Assembly: GCF_026212465.1 (NCBI RefSeq)
Contig: NC_080047.1
Coordinates: 38,560,019-38,624,018, forward strand
Length of the DNA: 64,000 nucleotides
Reading direction: 5' to 3'
Source of the DNA: Amaranthus tricolor
Taxonomy: Eukaryota; Streptophyta; Magnoliopsida; Caryophyllales; Amaranthaceae
Shown here: piece after piece, positions 10,762 to 23,352 of the stretch
Numbering within the stretch: position 1 is the first letter of the stretch
How the letters are laid out: each line of letters opens with the position of its first letter
Made by a program: the position numbers and the translations under genes
Notes under the pieces: generated by a model
The model's database searches: none
Told to the model about the DNA's origin: nothing
What the model saw: only the letters and a program-made list of their open reading frames with translations

Positions 10762-13700
10762 TCAATGGTTGGACTCGATTGAATCAATATCATCTGTTGG
10801 TGAAAGATGAACTTCTATGCCATTTCCTTCACTTATAGACTCTTCTGCATTGGTTTTTCCATTTGAACTTCCATGTTCGTTAGCCTCAGCTTGATGCTTG
10901 TTTCCTTCATCGTCTATTTTATCATATCTATTTGTACTTGTACTTGTTACGGGATCCTGTGGAAGATCCTGCAGCTGCAAAACATTCAGAATCCATCAAA
11001 ACAATTAAAGCCTTCGGGATTCTATGTTTTGATTTTAGACTGCAATTCTCGTCATTCTTTTGTTCAGATTCTCTATAAGACTGCTTACCCCCAGACTTTG
11101 CAAACTAGCAGCCACGTCTTCCTGTTGTTGCTGCAGCGTTGTTCTTAGTTCTGAAAATTCCTAAAAGTAGGAGGGAACAGGGAAGAACTTTTAGCAACGG
11201 AAGATTATTCATTCAGGATGAAGAAACATGAAAAATTACTCACTGATCGGAGTTGATTAACTTCAACAATTAAAGATTTCCGGAGTCCTACAAGTTCCTG
11301 AAAACAGAGCTCAGAAATTGCATCAGCAATATAATTAGAAAGCACTCGCATGAAAGAAAAAAACGTACTCATTGGATTAAGTATTAAAACTTATCAGTCA
11401 TATACAATAGCAGATAAGACACAAAAATCCCAAGAAAACCATTCAATAAAAATCGAAAAACCTGTCTTCTATCAGAAAAATTACTTGAAATTGATATACT
11501 AATGGCTCTAGCAGAAAAGAGTGTTTTTGCATTTTCTTCCTGACGAACAAGAATAACTTCAGGAATTGCAAGTTAGACAATATCAAATGATGCCTGCTAA
11601 ATTTAAATGCTGATTTTGATAGGGTTTAATCTCAAAAATAGTCCAAACTCCCAATTTTATCAATCAAACCATCAGCATTCTTTCAGTATTATAGGACAGT
11701 ATTCTGCAAAAAAACTGCAGAGCATAAATAAAAATAACATTGCAAAATAATGATCCCATAAAGATATGATTTAATTCAGCTGAGCACTAAACTTTCCAGC
11801 CAGCACTTAAACCATCAAACAAAATCATCTTTTCTAGAATCATACAGTGATGAATTAGGTCAAAGGCTCCAAGGGCATTATCGACTTTTCACATTTAATT
11901 GGTCTTTATGTTTTGTTAATTAGAATAGTTGTTATTTTTAGTTGTCTTGTGGGGCTTAGGCTATATATAGAGCCACCCTTGTAATAATAAATAAGCTTTT
12001 GAATCGTGAATAAGAAGAAAGTGTTCTTTTAGGAGTCATTAGGCAGACTCGAATTGTCCATTATTGTGTGTTTATTATGCAGTCTTGGGTGGGGTCTTGG
12101 CCGGTGTATTACAATGGTATCAGAGCCAAACAATTCCAGTGACCGGAAACTCGCCGGCAATGGCAAAAGTCCAAAAAATACGCAAAAAGATGATCTTGAT
12201 TGGTTTCTTGAGGGTTTTAGGGCTGAAATTTCTCCTTTAGACATGGTTCAAAGGGCTGTCCAAAGTGGGTTCATCCACTCATTCAAACCAACATCCACCA
12301 ATGAAATCTAAGAGAAGTGGGGAAAAGGCATTTGTGAAATTTGTGATGAACATTTTGATTCGGAACATGATGGTAGTCACAAAGGATTTTCACACCTCAT
12401 CCTACATCAAGAAATGAAGGATGAATTAATGGCATTTGTATACCATAAGGGAAAAAAAAAAGAATATGAAAAAGAAGAGTGTGTAAAGGTTGAAGATAAG
12501 GGGAAAGAGGTAAGAGAGTCGGATAAATGTAAGGTTCAGCTTACAGATCAGGAAGAGACATTGAAGAATCAAGATTTATTAGAATTATTAGAATTAGTTA
12601 TTTTCCAACACTAAATTTCGATTAAGGGAATTGGAGGGAAAGGAAAGGGAGGGATTTGAATGGATGTACTTTTTTTTGTTTGGATAACGATTTTAGTGGG
12701 GAAGAACTTGGAAGAAAGAGAATCAAAGGGATTCAGTTTCTTAGTCTTTGAATGGACAAATCTTTCCAAAAGTGGAAAGATTTGAAAGGAAGATGAATTT
12801 TCTTTTCATCTCTCGTCCCTTCCCTCCTAAGCAAACAACGGAAGCTTTCCGCTCTTCCCCTTACCTTCGCTTCCTTTCCTTTCCCTCCGACGTCATTCAA
12901 AGTGTAAAGCGTGTAGTATATTCCAGAACAAGCACTTCAAAGTTCAAACCAAAATCTTTCATTACATCATACGTTGGCTGCCATTAGTTTATTCGTTTTT
13001 GGATTTGATAACTTTTATGGTCCAAGCTTCTTTCCTGGTGAGATATGTGTGCATTTACCAAGTCGATAGACATAAAGAAACAGTGCCTCAAAGCTCCGAA
13101 CCAGGGTCTAGGGCACTGTACTCCATGAACTGAATTGCAGCAGAAGCTTAACATGGTTGGAGCCTTACACTCCCAATTAGATATCCTAGTTTGTGTCAGT
13201 TCCCTTTGTTATTTAGACCAACTGATTGGAACTGAACTTATTATAACTTATTCATTTTTATTAGTTAGGGCCAACTGACCAAAACTTACTTAAACATATT
13301 AGCTTTATTGAGTAGTCAAACTAAGAGTGAGAATGATGGAAAAAACCTATTAGAGCTGAGCAGAACTTATTAGAATTAAACTAGAATGAAAATAAGTTGG
13401 GGTAATCAAGCCCTTGGTCAAAAAATTATACCTCTCCTAACTGCCTTAGATTAGTTTAGTTGATTTCAGCCTTATGTCCTAGTTCAAAGAGAATTAGTTG
13501 TTTTGTGTAGCTTAGAACAGAGAGAAGAAGAGAAGCAATTGCAGAATGTGGATAGACAGAAAAAATAGAAGCAGAGAGAGAATAGAGAGAATGGAAAGTT
13601 TATATGTATAGAAGAGTAGTGCTCCCCAGCGCTCTTAAAGTGGCTCAGTAACTCCAATAGACTATACAGCACTCCAATGTACTACAAACATGAAAGAAAA

Positions 13701-16700
13701 CCATCCCTCCCAAATTGCTTATATAGGCTAAGAGTTCCATTCTAGAATACCCTTGTAACAACTTTCTAAACAACACAGCAATTAATAACAGAAGTATTAA
13801 AGATTTCCCAACTACATCTTTCCCGATACAGATTCATAACAAATTGCATTACAGAATTCAGCTAAAATTACTTTCTTCTCTCTTCTAGAATATCATGCTT
13901 GAGGCTAGGTACCTCCCCTTCCATGAAAATTTCTTGGGACAAAGGTATGAAGAAACAGTAAGCTCTAATCTTCATTCAATAGTCATGTAACCTCCTAGAC
14001 AAATGGTTTTATGCATGCTTGTAAGAACAAGACATTTACAGCATCATTCATTCGGAATGGCAGTTGAAAATGAAAATGGCAAGATGAGGATTGTGTCAAA
14101 AGCAGAGATAGCCAATCTTGAAGAGCATAATGTTTTTTATAGTCTCATTGAGAAGGTAATACTCTGCTTATGAGATTTGAATAGCTTTTCTGTTTTCTGT
14201 TTCTCTATTTCTATCTCATAATTAAAAATGCAAGCCCATCTACATAATGCTCAATGTTTTTTGTAAACAAATCACAAAAGGACACATAATTGCAAAATTT
14301 CACAAGTTATTACATCACTGAAAGTTTCAGGTATCATCCAATGTTTTGGTGACTTATTGAATCAGAGCTTTTCATAAAGGCTATCCATTTTCAAATAGCG
14401 TTGCAAAAAGGTGTGAAAAATCTCTCAGGTTGGCATAGGCTAGAGAAATCATACCTTATTTCAGCAAATTACATTCAAGGATATATTTGGGACATACATC
14501 CCTGATCCTGGAATTATATAATTATATGCTTCATTTTGACAAAATTACTTGTTATGATAGAAAAAATACTAAAGCACATGTCGCAAATCAAGTTTGCAAA
14601 AGGTTTCTAAGAAACATGAAGAGATGGAGCTATGTAGCATAAGTTCACATCAATAAAGGTTCATGAGTTTAATTTTGAGCTACCTCTCCTCACTATATAA
14701 TTTAAAGTTCTGTCCTATCACAAAAGCAAACTTTACATTTAAAAAAACTCTCAAGTAGAAATATGAGTTCCTTCTCTACCCTTTACAAGTGCACCCTCAA
14801 GGCCTGAACTCTGTCTCGAATCCCAAAAAGTTCTACAGTAAAGAGTCAACTGACAAGTGGGAACCCCCCACCCCGGCAAGACTTTAACCATAAAGGCTAG
14901 AAAATTTGTGATGCCAAGAACAACCACTACCCTATTATAAGAATTCTCAAACTAAGATGTGGAGGGAATCCTATCAAAAGAGAAGGGGGGGGGGGGGAGT
15001 GAGGTACAAATTCAAGGCAAAATAAAAGATTAAACAATACATAAGGACTTAAAGAAATAAAATCCTAGGTCATACCCTTTTATAGTGAAACACACATGAA
15101 AAAATCATGGATGTCGTCGCAATTGCAGTATTGGGACACAACACTTCACAATGTTACAATACATTTTGTGGACATCGTTATGTGAATTGTTATATTGAAA
15201 AAATCCATTTTATTATAGTAATTCAAGTTTTCTAGAGCAAATATTTAAATTAATGCTTTTAATAGGCCTTTTAAAAATAATACACTTAAAGCTGAGCTCA
15301 GTAGCATGGACTTGTGAGTTGTGACCCAAGTGGGGGCATTACTTCATGAACTCAGCCTCCTGGGTTGGAACAAATTGTTGGCTTTATGCTGGCTCGCTCT
15401 ATCCAAGTTGAGAGTTGGTCCATGTAGTTTGGTGAAAATTGGAACTTCATGCAGGGAGACTGGTTTCATGGAACAATGAAAATTGATTTACTTAAAATAT
15501 GTGTGCGTATGTGTGTGTGTATATATATATATATGACTAATATGTTAAAACAACAACTTATAATGGTTGTTACGTAACGAGTTTTCCAGTTTGTTAAGTT
15601 TAAAATCCAATATAAAGCGGCCATTTTGGAATGGAACATCCTCATTTTTATTCCATGGTAAACATCTACCTTGCAACATTTCCTTCTTTAATTTTTGTAT
15701 GCACCTAATAATTTTTTTTTTTTTTTTTTTGAGAATGAGCTAATTTTAATTAATCCAAAACAAAGAAAAATACAATCAAATACTAGGCCAAGGCCTCATG
15801 AGATAAAGCTAGCTAATTAAATTAAAAGCAAAATACATCTTTCTACCAAACCTCATCTTTAACAGACCTTTAGAAATACTCGATATTTTTATCCTTGTCT
15901 CATGTTGGATCCTACTAAGAGTGCTATCAACAGAGCGCACAAAGAAATTCCATACAGCTTCAATACTAACACCCAAATATGATAAGTAAAGTTAGCCAGA
16001 ACAAGGGTTTCGAGCAATATAACATAATTCGCTAGTTAAGTCACTTTTTGAATTCACAAATCGCTCAAATTTGGCCAAAAATAACCCAAAATCGACCATA
16101 ATTTGTTTTTCTCGATTCGTGATTCGCAAGAAGGTTGATGAATCATGTGACACTACTTTCGAGCCATTGCACTCCTAACACGATATTTAAGTGCCCTATT
16201 CCAAAGCAAAAAAAGCTGCCTCGAAAGAAATTCCTGGTAATGACAATTTCACTCCCTTACACTCACCTTGCCCCAAAATTGATCCACTTTAATTTGAACA
16301 AGGAACATAATCATCATAACCCTAATAACATCTCAACCACTACAACTATCATAAAATTAAAACAGTGATGTAAAAACAAAAAATTACCTAAAACATTGAT
16401 CTCAAATAATATGCTCTCAGCATTTAACAATAAAGTACTTTCGAAATATACATTAGATGAAAAATAGCTCATTTGAACGTCACCAATGAGAAGAAAAGTC
16501 TGAATAAGAATGAAAAAATGCAGTAAAAGTTATTGGTCCTAAACAGTGTCTGCCAACACCAATCACAAATGTGGAGTTCTAAAAAATATTATGGAAAACA
16601 TAACACCAAACCCTATTATTGATTTCATATGCAGCCCAAAAATATATCACCATTCCAAATTACAACGAATAAGAATACAAATTGGTAAAGATTACCAATT

Positions 16701-17690
16701 ATAATATGCTGACAGCCAAAACAAAGAATCAATCAATAAAATTCAGAATACTTTTTTGACCTTCCAAACCATATTGATAGAAACTTTCTATCAATACTTA
16801 TGTAGCATATACATGGTGCATTTCATTGAACATTGAGAAAGAAGCCTAAATACTTGGTGTACCAAAGGTGACCACCTTTCAACAATGTTACTAATACAAC
16901 TAACATTCAATTACCCAATGTCATTTAGTCCTTTCACCTAAATGGCGTTCGGAGATCCAAGGGATAACAAAGTGAATATTACGAATTGAACTTTGGATAC
17001 ACAGGTCATAAGCAACTTCATACAAATAAGTAATACATATGATTTGACGATCAATTTTGATACGGTCTATTACAAATTGAAACCAAAGAACCGTGAATCT
17101 TTCAAAAAATAAAAATTATCACTAGAACTTTCAAAACCCCTCTTGAAATCTAACGTTAAAAAATAAAAATTATCAGACTCTAAAATGCAGCAAAATTTTA
17201 GTTAAGAGTCACAAATTCTAAATATCCTATACAAACAAAGTGTAATTCGTAATTGAATTTGAATTTGAATTTGATAAAGAAACAAGAAAAATTTTAAAGT
17301 GAGATGAAAAAGCTTACACTGCGATAGGTTTGAACTTGAGTATCTAAATTGGACCTCCATTTATGCAAATCTTGTTTTAAACTCTGTATCCTACCCAACA
17401 ACTCCGTTCTCGATTCATTCAACTCCTAACAACCATGAAAAAGAAATTTAAAATAAAAAAAAAAAAAGAAAAAAGAACAGATTGCAATTCCAAAAAGAGA
17501 GATTAGTTAATTCTAAAATGAACATACCGCAATTTTGGCTTGAGTTGGAGCCAAATTCTCTTTCTTCTGCAAAACAATTATAAAAAATAAAATTATTAAT
17601 AGAAATCAAATAGTGCAGAATTAATGAAGAGAAATGAGAAAGAAATCTGACGGAGGAGTCAAGAGGAGAAGTTGATTCGGGATCCGCCAT
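10762..17690 (-). CDS. Small plant coiled-coil protein, multi-exon
   Basis: Exons (minus strand): 17652-17690, 17528-17566, 17318-17425, 11244-11297, 11089-11160 and 10762-10974, all joined in phase 0 with GT-AG sites. They give 174 residues. A possible extra 78-nt exon, 11462-11539, also in phase 0, would add 26 residues. The N-terminus is MADPESTSPLDSS. The centre is a continuous heptad-rich coiled coil (ELNESRTELLGRIQSLKQDL, then HKWRSNLDTQVQTYRS, ELVGLRKSLIVEVNQLRS, ELRTTLQQQQEDVAASLQSL). The C-terminus is acidic and polar. I recall this as a conserved plant family sometimes annotated CAP-Gly-linker-like, but cannot name it with certainty; no enzyme motif is present, so a scaffold or structural role is inference. 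The intron between the third and fourth exons is about 6 kb and holds several transposon fragments. The first donor (GTCAGA) is the least certain site. Confidence 0.7.
11462..11539 (-). other. Candidate cassette exon of the coiled-coil gene
   Basis: Seventy-eight nucleotides open in phase, bounded by GTCAG acceptor and GTTTTT donor sites. It encodes EENAKTLFSARAIS followed by a serine-rich end. It would interrupt the otherwise continuous heptad pattern between QTYRS and ELVGL, so skipping is more likely in the main isoform. Confidence 0.4.
11883..12113 (+). mobile_element. Truncated LTR (3' part) of a retrotransposon
   Basis: LTR-like sequence with CTATATATAGAG (TATA-like) about 150 bp before the end, finishing in GTGTATTACA directly before a primer binding site. 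The left border is unclear. It lies in the large intron of the coiled-coil gene, opposite to its transcription. Confidence 0.6.
12114..12614 (+). pseudogene. gag-like leader frame of the truncated element
   Basis: Starting at the ATG overlapping the PBS, one frame runs with a single in-frame TAA (after TSTNEI, 12309-12311). It encodes a polar product with CEICDEHFD followed by two His and then a Lys/Glu-rich tail, and stops at 12614. No protease or polymerase follows, so the element is truncated. Position and composition suggest gag; no domain is diagnostic. Confidence 0.4.
12115..12127 (+). other. Primer binding site TGGTATCAGAGCC
   Basis: Matches the complement of the 3' end of plant initiator tRNA-Met, the commonest LTR-retrotransposon primer, and lies one base after the LTR end. 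Confidence 0.8.
12617..12900. repeat. Purine/pyrimidine inverted-repeat element
   Basis: The left side carries GGAGGGAAAGGAAAGGGAGG and the right side its inverted counterpart CTTCCTTTCCTTTCCCTCC, around a unique centre. Probably an old MITE; no target duplication was identified. Confidence 0.4.
12901..17317. other. Rest of the large intron, transposon debris
   Basis: No gene is seen. 13440-13870 has the look of an LTR fragment (AGGGAACAG-like purine tracts, CTTATATAGGC). A G run lies at about 14986-14998 and a TG/TA microsatellite at about 15500-15532. A LINE-like 3' end is listed separately. The remainder is unremarkable AT-rich sequence. Confidence 0.4.
15712..16000 (-). mobile_element. 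LINE-like 3' end with poly(A), truncated
   Basis: On the minus strand a reading frame (AVWNFFVRSVDSTLSRIQHE, then a basic tail GLLKMRFGRKM) ends in TAG. A short 3' UTR and a 19-base A run (T run at 15712-15730) follow. This is how a 5'-truncated non-LTR retrotransposon looks. The peptide resembles the extreme C-terminus of plant L1 polyproteins, but the match is from memory and short. Confidence 0.5.
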
Positions 17691-18205
17691 TTGAATGCAA
17701 GGATCTGTTTACTAAATCTGAATTTGCTGCCAAATTGATTTGAATTTGCAAGTGGAACGTTGCTGTGGAGCGTCGAAGATGATAATATAAGTAGACAAAT
17801 TGGCAAATCTTCAAATTCAAAAATGAATGATGTGACTGAGGTAGTGAGGTGTCAGGTGTCGAGAAAATAAGTGGGTTTATACCCAAATATAGAATTTTAG
17901 TAAATTCATTTTGACAAATCTTATGCCAATTCAGCTAGAATCCGCTTCTGATTCGATTCGATCTGAGAAATTTAGTCCAATTCGAGTTTGAGAAAAATGA
18001 TATTTGACTACGAATTTGATTGTATAGGCCGAGTTCGATTCAGAAACGAATTGGAGTTGAACCTCATAAAAAACTGATACTTCGATCTCTACGACTCTGA
18101 CTCCGACTCTACTCGAACTTTGAATATTAAAAGAGCGATTGGGTGAATTATAGCCAAGGTTGTCAAAAGTGTATATATAACTCAAACAAAAACAACTCTC
18201 GGAAT
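17691..18205. other. Promoter-side flank of the coiled-coil gene
   Basis: Upstream of the minus-strand start at 17690. At 17935-18130 there is a stretch rich in GATTCGATTCGA / CTCCGACTCTACTCGA-type words, a fragment of the TCGA-rich repeats seen elsewhere. No TATA box is called with confidence. Confidence 0.35.
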
Positions 18206-19442
18206 CAAATTGTGATACCCCGGATTTAGCATGAAAAAGGATTGTTAGACACTACTCATATCAACAAGGTGCATCTTCTTTTCATGGGAGCCCATTTGCT
18301 AAGAACTTCATTGTAACACCCCGTAATTTATCGGGTTTTTAAAAATAAATAAAATATAATAAAATAAAGTATAACAAAATAAAATAAATAAGTAATATAT
18401 TAAACTATACTATTTTATATAGTTAATTATAATAAAAAAGTAAGTTTAATTTTATCGGTAACAAGTTTTATCGTGTACGATGTTATCCTGTGACGTTTCT
18501 TTGCTGTTTTAACAAAAGTATAATAATTACTTAATTAATTTTAAAAAAATATATTATAATGGAAGGGAGGTGAAGGGGTTTTGGAGGGTATGGGAGGAGT
18601 CTTGTAACTCCTCTCATAATGGTGTAATTAGGATTAATTAGGTTGGTCCTTAATTTCCCATATTAATCCTAAACATCCTTTGTATTCCTCACACTTCAAA
18701 GCCTCAAGTGAACAAAGAAAAAATCAGAAAAATTTTCCTCTTCCTTGTGCTCTTGCTTTCGGTATTCACAAACAAAAAAAAAATTTGTTCTCTTGTTTTT
18801 GTCATTCAACCTTTTGATCAAAGGGGTAAGTTTAATGGAATTGCTAATTGTAGATTTTATATACAAGGTTTTCTAAGAAGAATTATATTTTATGTATGAT
18901 GATATCCTATGACTTTGAGCAGGATTGAGTATATTTTTTATGTAATTTTCTTTAATAATCTTTTAATAAACCTTAATTTTGTTAAAAAGATTAGGTTATG
19001 TTTCTTGATTTATATTCTTTAACAAAGTTTAAATTTGTTATAAGGATTGAGTTTATGTTGATATTTAAATAAATTTCTTTTATGGTTTAAATTTCTCTAA
19101 CTAGATTTCAATTTGTTGGTAGAAATTAAGTTGGTATCGATTAAGTTATGTAGTCATCCAATGGTTTAATAATCCTTTAGTAAAATTTGATTTGCTTGAA
19201 GAATTGTGTTATATTTATATATATGTGTCTTGATTAAAAAGGGTGATTTAGTTTTGTAATTTTCTACAAAATTGAATTTGTTAAGAGAATTAGGTATTTA
19301 ATTTAGTTATCATAATTTATGAAATTTCAAGTCTCTTGAAGGATTTTTGTGAATGTGACCTTGCTAGAATTATTTTGGTCATGAGATTTAGAAGAGAGAA
19401 AGGGGTTGTTAATGTATATATAAAATAATAATAATGATGAAT

Positions 19443-19549
<107 letters not shown>

Positions 19550-20324
19550 GTAATCGGGCAGCAGCTAATATGCCTCGTTGAAATGCCAACCCCGCATTGG
19601 TGAAACGCTTAAAATAATTAAAAATAGTAAATGGATGTTAGTAATTACGAAATTTGGTACCCAAGATAATTGACGCGTTCCGAACGCATTGGTGAAGTCG
19701 GATTTTTCATTTGAATTTTTTAACCTGTCCGAACTGGCCCTCAAAGTTTCTGGTCAGAATGCGAAATTTGGAACCTTTGGGAATTCGATGTAAACAATTA
19801 AAAATTATCACGTCTTAGTGATATTTTAGCGTATGGAGTGGATTAAATGTGTAAACACGTCCTAATACGTGATCGTTTTGTGTGTGTTATTTAGGACCTC
19901 GATTCATAAGAGGGCGAAATTTCTGTCGTGCTTGAACATTGTTGTTGCAGCGTTTAAAGGTACACGCTTAGACCATACTGAGTACGTGGTTGTGCAAGTA
20001 GTGTTGTTTCATTTCTAATCGAGGCTTTGTAAATCACATAAGGATTAGACACCTCAAATAATTTGAAGGAAATTAATTGGAAATTGAGAATTTGTGTGAT
20101 TGTCACCCAAAGAGGTTGACGTTTGGTTATGTTACCCAAAGGGGTTAAAAGTTTGGTATGGATTATTACAATTATTGTTCTCATGGCAGTTTTGGATCAT
20201 TACGGTCACCATGGGGGTATGCATACTTTAGTCTTTGACGACCCCAACAGGACGGGCAACGTATTAGGTCGGTGGTTGCCTTGGGATTAGCTCTCCCAAG
20301 TGTATTCCTCCAAAAATATTTGAA

Positions 20325-20437
20325 TTTATACTTGAACGACCCGAACAGGATGGGCAACGTTACAAGTTGGAATTATCTAATGATGAATGGTTTATACTTG
20401 AACGACCCGAACAGGACGGGCAACGTTACAAGTTGGG
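20325..20437 (+). repeat. 66-bp tandem duplication in solo LTR copy A
   Basis: The unit with TTTATACTTGAACGACCCGA and CAACGTTACAAGTTGG occurs twice head to tail, differing at a base of GATGGG/GACGGG. Confidence 0.75.
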
Positions 20438-21145
20438 TTTTATTAATAATAAATGTATTAGAGTCTATGCATGCTAGGATGAACATTTTGCTTGTTTTCA
20501 ACCTGATTGATAATTGTATGATGTCTCTGACGTGTATTGGTTTGTTTCTTTGGAACCTACTATGTGTTGTCTTACGACGACTAGTAGGTTGATTGCAGGT
20601 GGGGCCTGGAGTGAGATCTCGGTTTAGAACCCGTAGTTATTAAGACTATGCTTTTATCTTTTGAATTAGATTATGAGTAGAAAGAAATTCTGTATTTAAG
20701 AGCCAGGCGATTGTGTAGTTTTCTTTTCGCTTTCGCTATTTTCAATTAGTTGGTTTAGAGGCCTTTAGGCTCTCGAGTTGTATGTAAAGACTTTCGCTGA
20801 CTTGTTGTTTTATTTCTTTACGCTTGAGTCTGTTTTCCGTCTTAGTTATATTCCTTTATTGATGGAACGCTGTCGATCCAAGTAGAGGTGGTTCTTTAGT
20901 GTTCGCTATGTGAACCGGGATCATGTTTTTATATGATTGCCCGGCTCACTTGAACCGGGCCGTTACATTCATAGTTAAGTGTGCTTGGTGTGGAGCAATC
21001 TTAGGATGGTAACCTCCTGGGAAGTTTTTCCGGGCGCGCACGAGTGAGACCAAAGTGCGCCGGAAAGACATGTGTTGATCTGTGGGGCCAGTCTACAGTC
21101 TTCATGAGTAGTCACCAGTCGTCTGTTGGGCCGGGGTGTTACCAA

Positions 21146-21156
21146 TGGTATCAGAG
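21146..21156 (+). other. Cassandra primer binding site
   Basis: TGGTATCAGAG, complementary to the initiator tRNA-Met 3' end, directly after the left LTR. Confidence 0.85.
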
Positions 21157-21261
21157 TAACCTTGCGACTTTGGCTGATTGTGTGTTCAGTGCACCTAGCG
21201 GGGGAAAAAGATCCTGAAACTACGGTCCAACGAGGACGTTGTATTCCTAAGTGGGGGTGAG

Positions 21262-21531
21262 TGTGATACCCCGAATTAAGCTTTAAAAGGAATTGATAGA
21301 CCACTTATATCAATAAGGTGCATCTTCTTTTCATGGGAGCCCATTTGCTAAGAACTCTATAGTTAAGCGTGCTTGATGGGGAGCAATCTTAGGATGGGTG
21401 ACCTCCTAGGAAGTTTTCCCGGGCGCGCACGAGTGAGACCAAAGTGCGCTGAAAAGACTTGTGTTGGTCTGTGGGGCCACTCTACAATCTCCATGATAGT
21501 CACCAACTATCCGAGGGGCTGAGGTGTTACA
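21262..21531 (+). repeat. Cassandra right LTR
   Basis: Begins TGTGATACCCCGAATTAAGC and ends GGTGTTACA. The left LTR halves match it closely, including the CATCTTCTTTTCATGGGAGC block. Confidence 0.9.
21317..21415 (+). other. 5S rRNA-derived segment in Cassandra LTR
   Basis: It aligns by eye with plant 5S rRNA from about base 20 on: AGTTAAGCGTGCTTG (box A region), a diverged intermediate element, and AGGATGGGTGACCTCCTAGG with AAGT (box C region). The 5' third is diverged. It is not a functional 5S gene; in Cassandra this segment is thought to supply RNA polymerase III promoter function. The left LTR has the same boxes at about 20973-21033, separated from the start of its 5S part by the insertion. 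Confidence 0.9.
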
Positions 21532-21536
21532 CAAAT

Positions 21537-22160
21537 CGTATAATCGAATTATAAAATTGAAAAAAAAGAATTTTGCTAATATAAGAAGGTTTAAAAGAAC
21601 ACTTAAAATTCACTTAATATTTTAAAACCTTTATTATTATTCAAAATACATATTACTTCTTATTTGTTTTGTTTTTCTATTACTAACAATGATCCTTATA
21701 AAACTAAGCAAAGGCCAAGTAAAATGATTTTATAATAGGTTTATCAAAACCACACTATATTGTAACATTTTAAAAATCCTAATTGCTTCGATATGAAACT
21801 TGAAATATAAACAAAACGTGAAAAAATGATATGATACCTCACCAAAGGGCTGAATGAAAATAATAATAGCTCCAGATACAGGATAATAGGACTCTTCTAG
21901 AATCAAACTCCATGCCCTACAACCACAAGGGAAGATTTATCGGGGGTGATTTTTTCGAAAAGCCTCTCTGACACTCAAGTCACTCCGGAAACAATGATAA
22001 GAAGATTAATTAGATTGAAAGTATTTTGATGAAATAAATTGCCTACAGAAAAGCAGAATTGTGTACCATTTTTTTAGTTCCATGAAGTATTTATAGTAGT
22101 CTCTTGTAGAATCTTTAGAGGTTGTTGCTCGATAACAGGATGATCATGGAGATAATGTTT
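21537..22160. other. Gap between Cassandra and solo LTR C
   Basis: AT-rich single-copy-looking sequence with no gene, repeat or RNA that I can recognise. Confidence 0.4.
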
Positions 22161-22770
22161 GTAGATGTAACACCCCGTTAAAATATCGATTAAAAAAATT
22201 AATTGATTTTTTAATTAAAAATTAGTCGACTAAATATATTAATTATTATTCGAATATACTTTTGTTGTGCGCACGTTTCGTCGCGTAACAAGTTTATCGC
22301 GTACTGACTTTTGCGTCTAACAACTAAAACAAATAATAACTTAATTAAATAAAAAAAAATTTTAAAAAAAAGGAAAAAGTTGGCTGGTCACTTGGAGGAT
22401 TTGGAGGAATCATATTATTGCTCCCTAATTGCAAAAGTTATGGTAATTAAGCTAGGAAATTAAGGTAAGGTTTAAACACCCTTAATTAAGCTTTGAAGGA
22501 TCAAAAGACATTTGAATTTCACTAAAAAAATTCAGAAATTTCTTCACCATTTTTCTCCATATTTTGGGCCATTTAGAGAAGAAGAAAAAAAAAAAGAAAA
22601 GTAAGAAAAAAATCTTCAGTGTTGTTTTGGGTGTTCAATTGTGCAATTAGATCCTAAAGTTTTAAAAATTGTAAGTCCTTGATTCTTTTACAAAGTTTTA
22701 ATTTGTTAAAAGAATGATAGTTCATAAGCATTATGTTTAGTTGTATATTTTTTTTAATTTCATGATTAAT

Positions 22771-23050
22771 AATTATTTAACAAAAGTTAATTTGTTAGAA
22801 GAATTATATTTATGTTTTAATTTTATATAGTTTTTCATGATTTATAATTCTTTAACAAAAGTTAATTTGTTAGAATAATTATATTCATGTGTTAATTTTA
22901 TGTAGTTTTTCATGATTTATAATTCTTTAACAAAAGTTAATTTGTTAGAAGAATTATGTTCATGTGTTAATTTTATATAGTTTCTTATGATTTATAATTC
23001 TTTAACAAAAGTTAATTTGTTAGAAGGATTATGTTTATGTGTTACATTTA
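22771..23050 (+). repeat. ~75-bp tandem repeat, nearly four units
   Basis: The unit contains AATTCTTTAACAAAAGTTAA, then TTTGTTAGAAGAATTATG and ends TCATGATTTAT. Four consecutive units inside solo LTR copy C; single degenerate versions are found in copies A and B. Confidence 0.85.
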
Positions 23051-23352
23051 TGTAGTTTTTTTTTTATGGTTGGTGTTCATGTTTAGTCTTTCATGAGCCA
23101 TGACCTTTTAACAAAATTTAATTGTTATAAAGATTGTGTTCGTACATTTAGATTGGCAAAGTTTTTTTTTATGGTTGGTAATTCTTTAACAAAATCTTAA
23201 TTTGTTAAAAGAATTATGTGTGGATATTTATTTATAACAATTCATGATTCTTTAGTAAAATTTCAATTTACTAAAGAAGTCATGTTCATGGGTTTTCTTT
23301 TTTTATGCATGGAGAAAAAAGATATATATGTATATAAATGTATATAAATAAT

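Noticed and set aside
21317..21415. A genuine 5S rRNA gene
   Set aside because: The 5' third is diverged, and the sequence lies inside an LTR bounded by TG...CA with a PBS and PPT; it is Cassandra's 5S-derived module.
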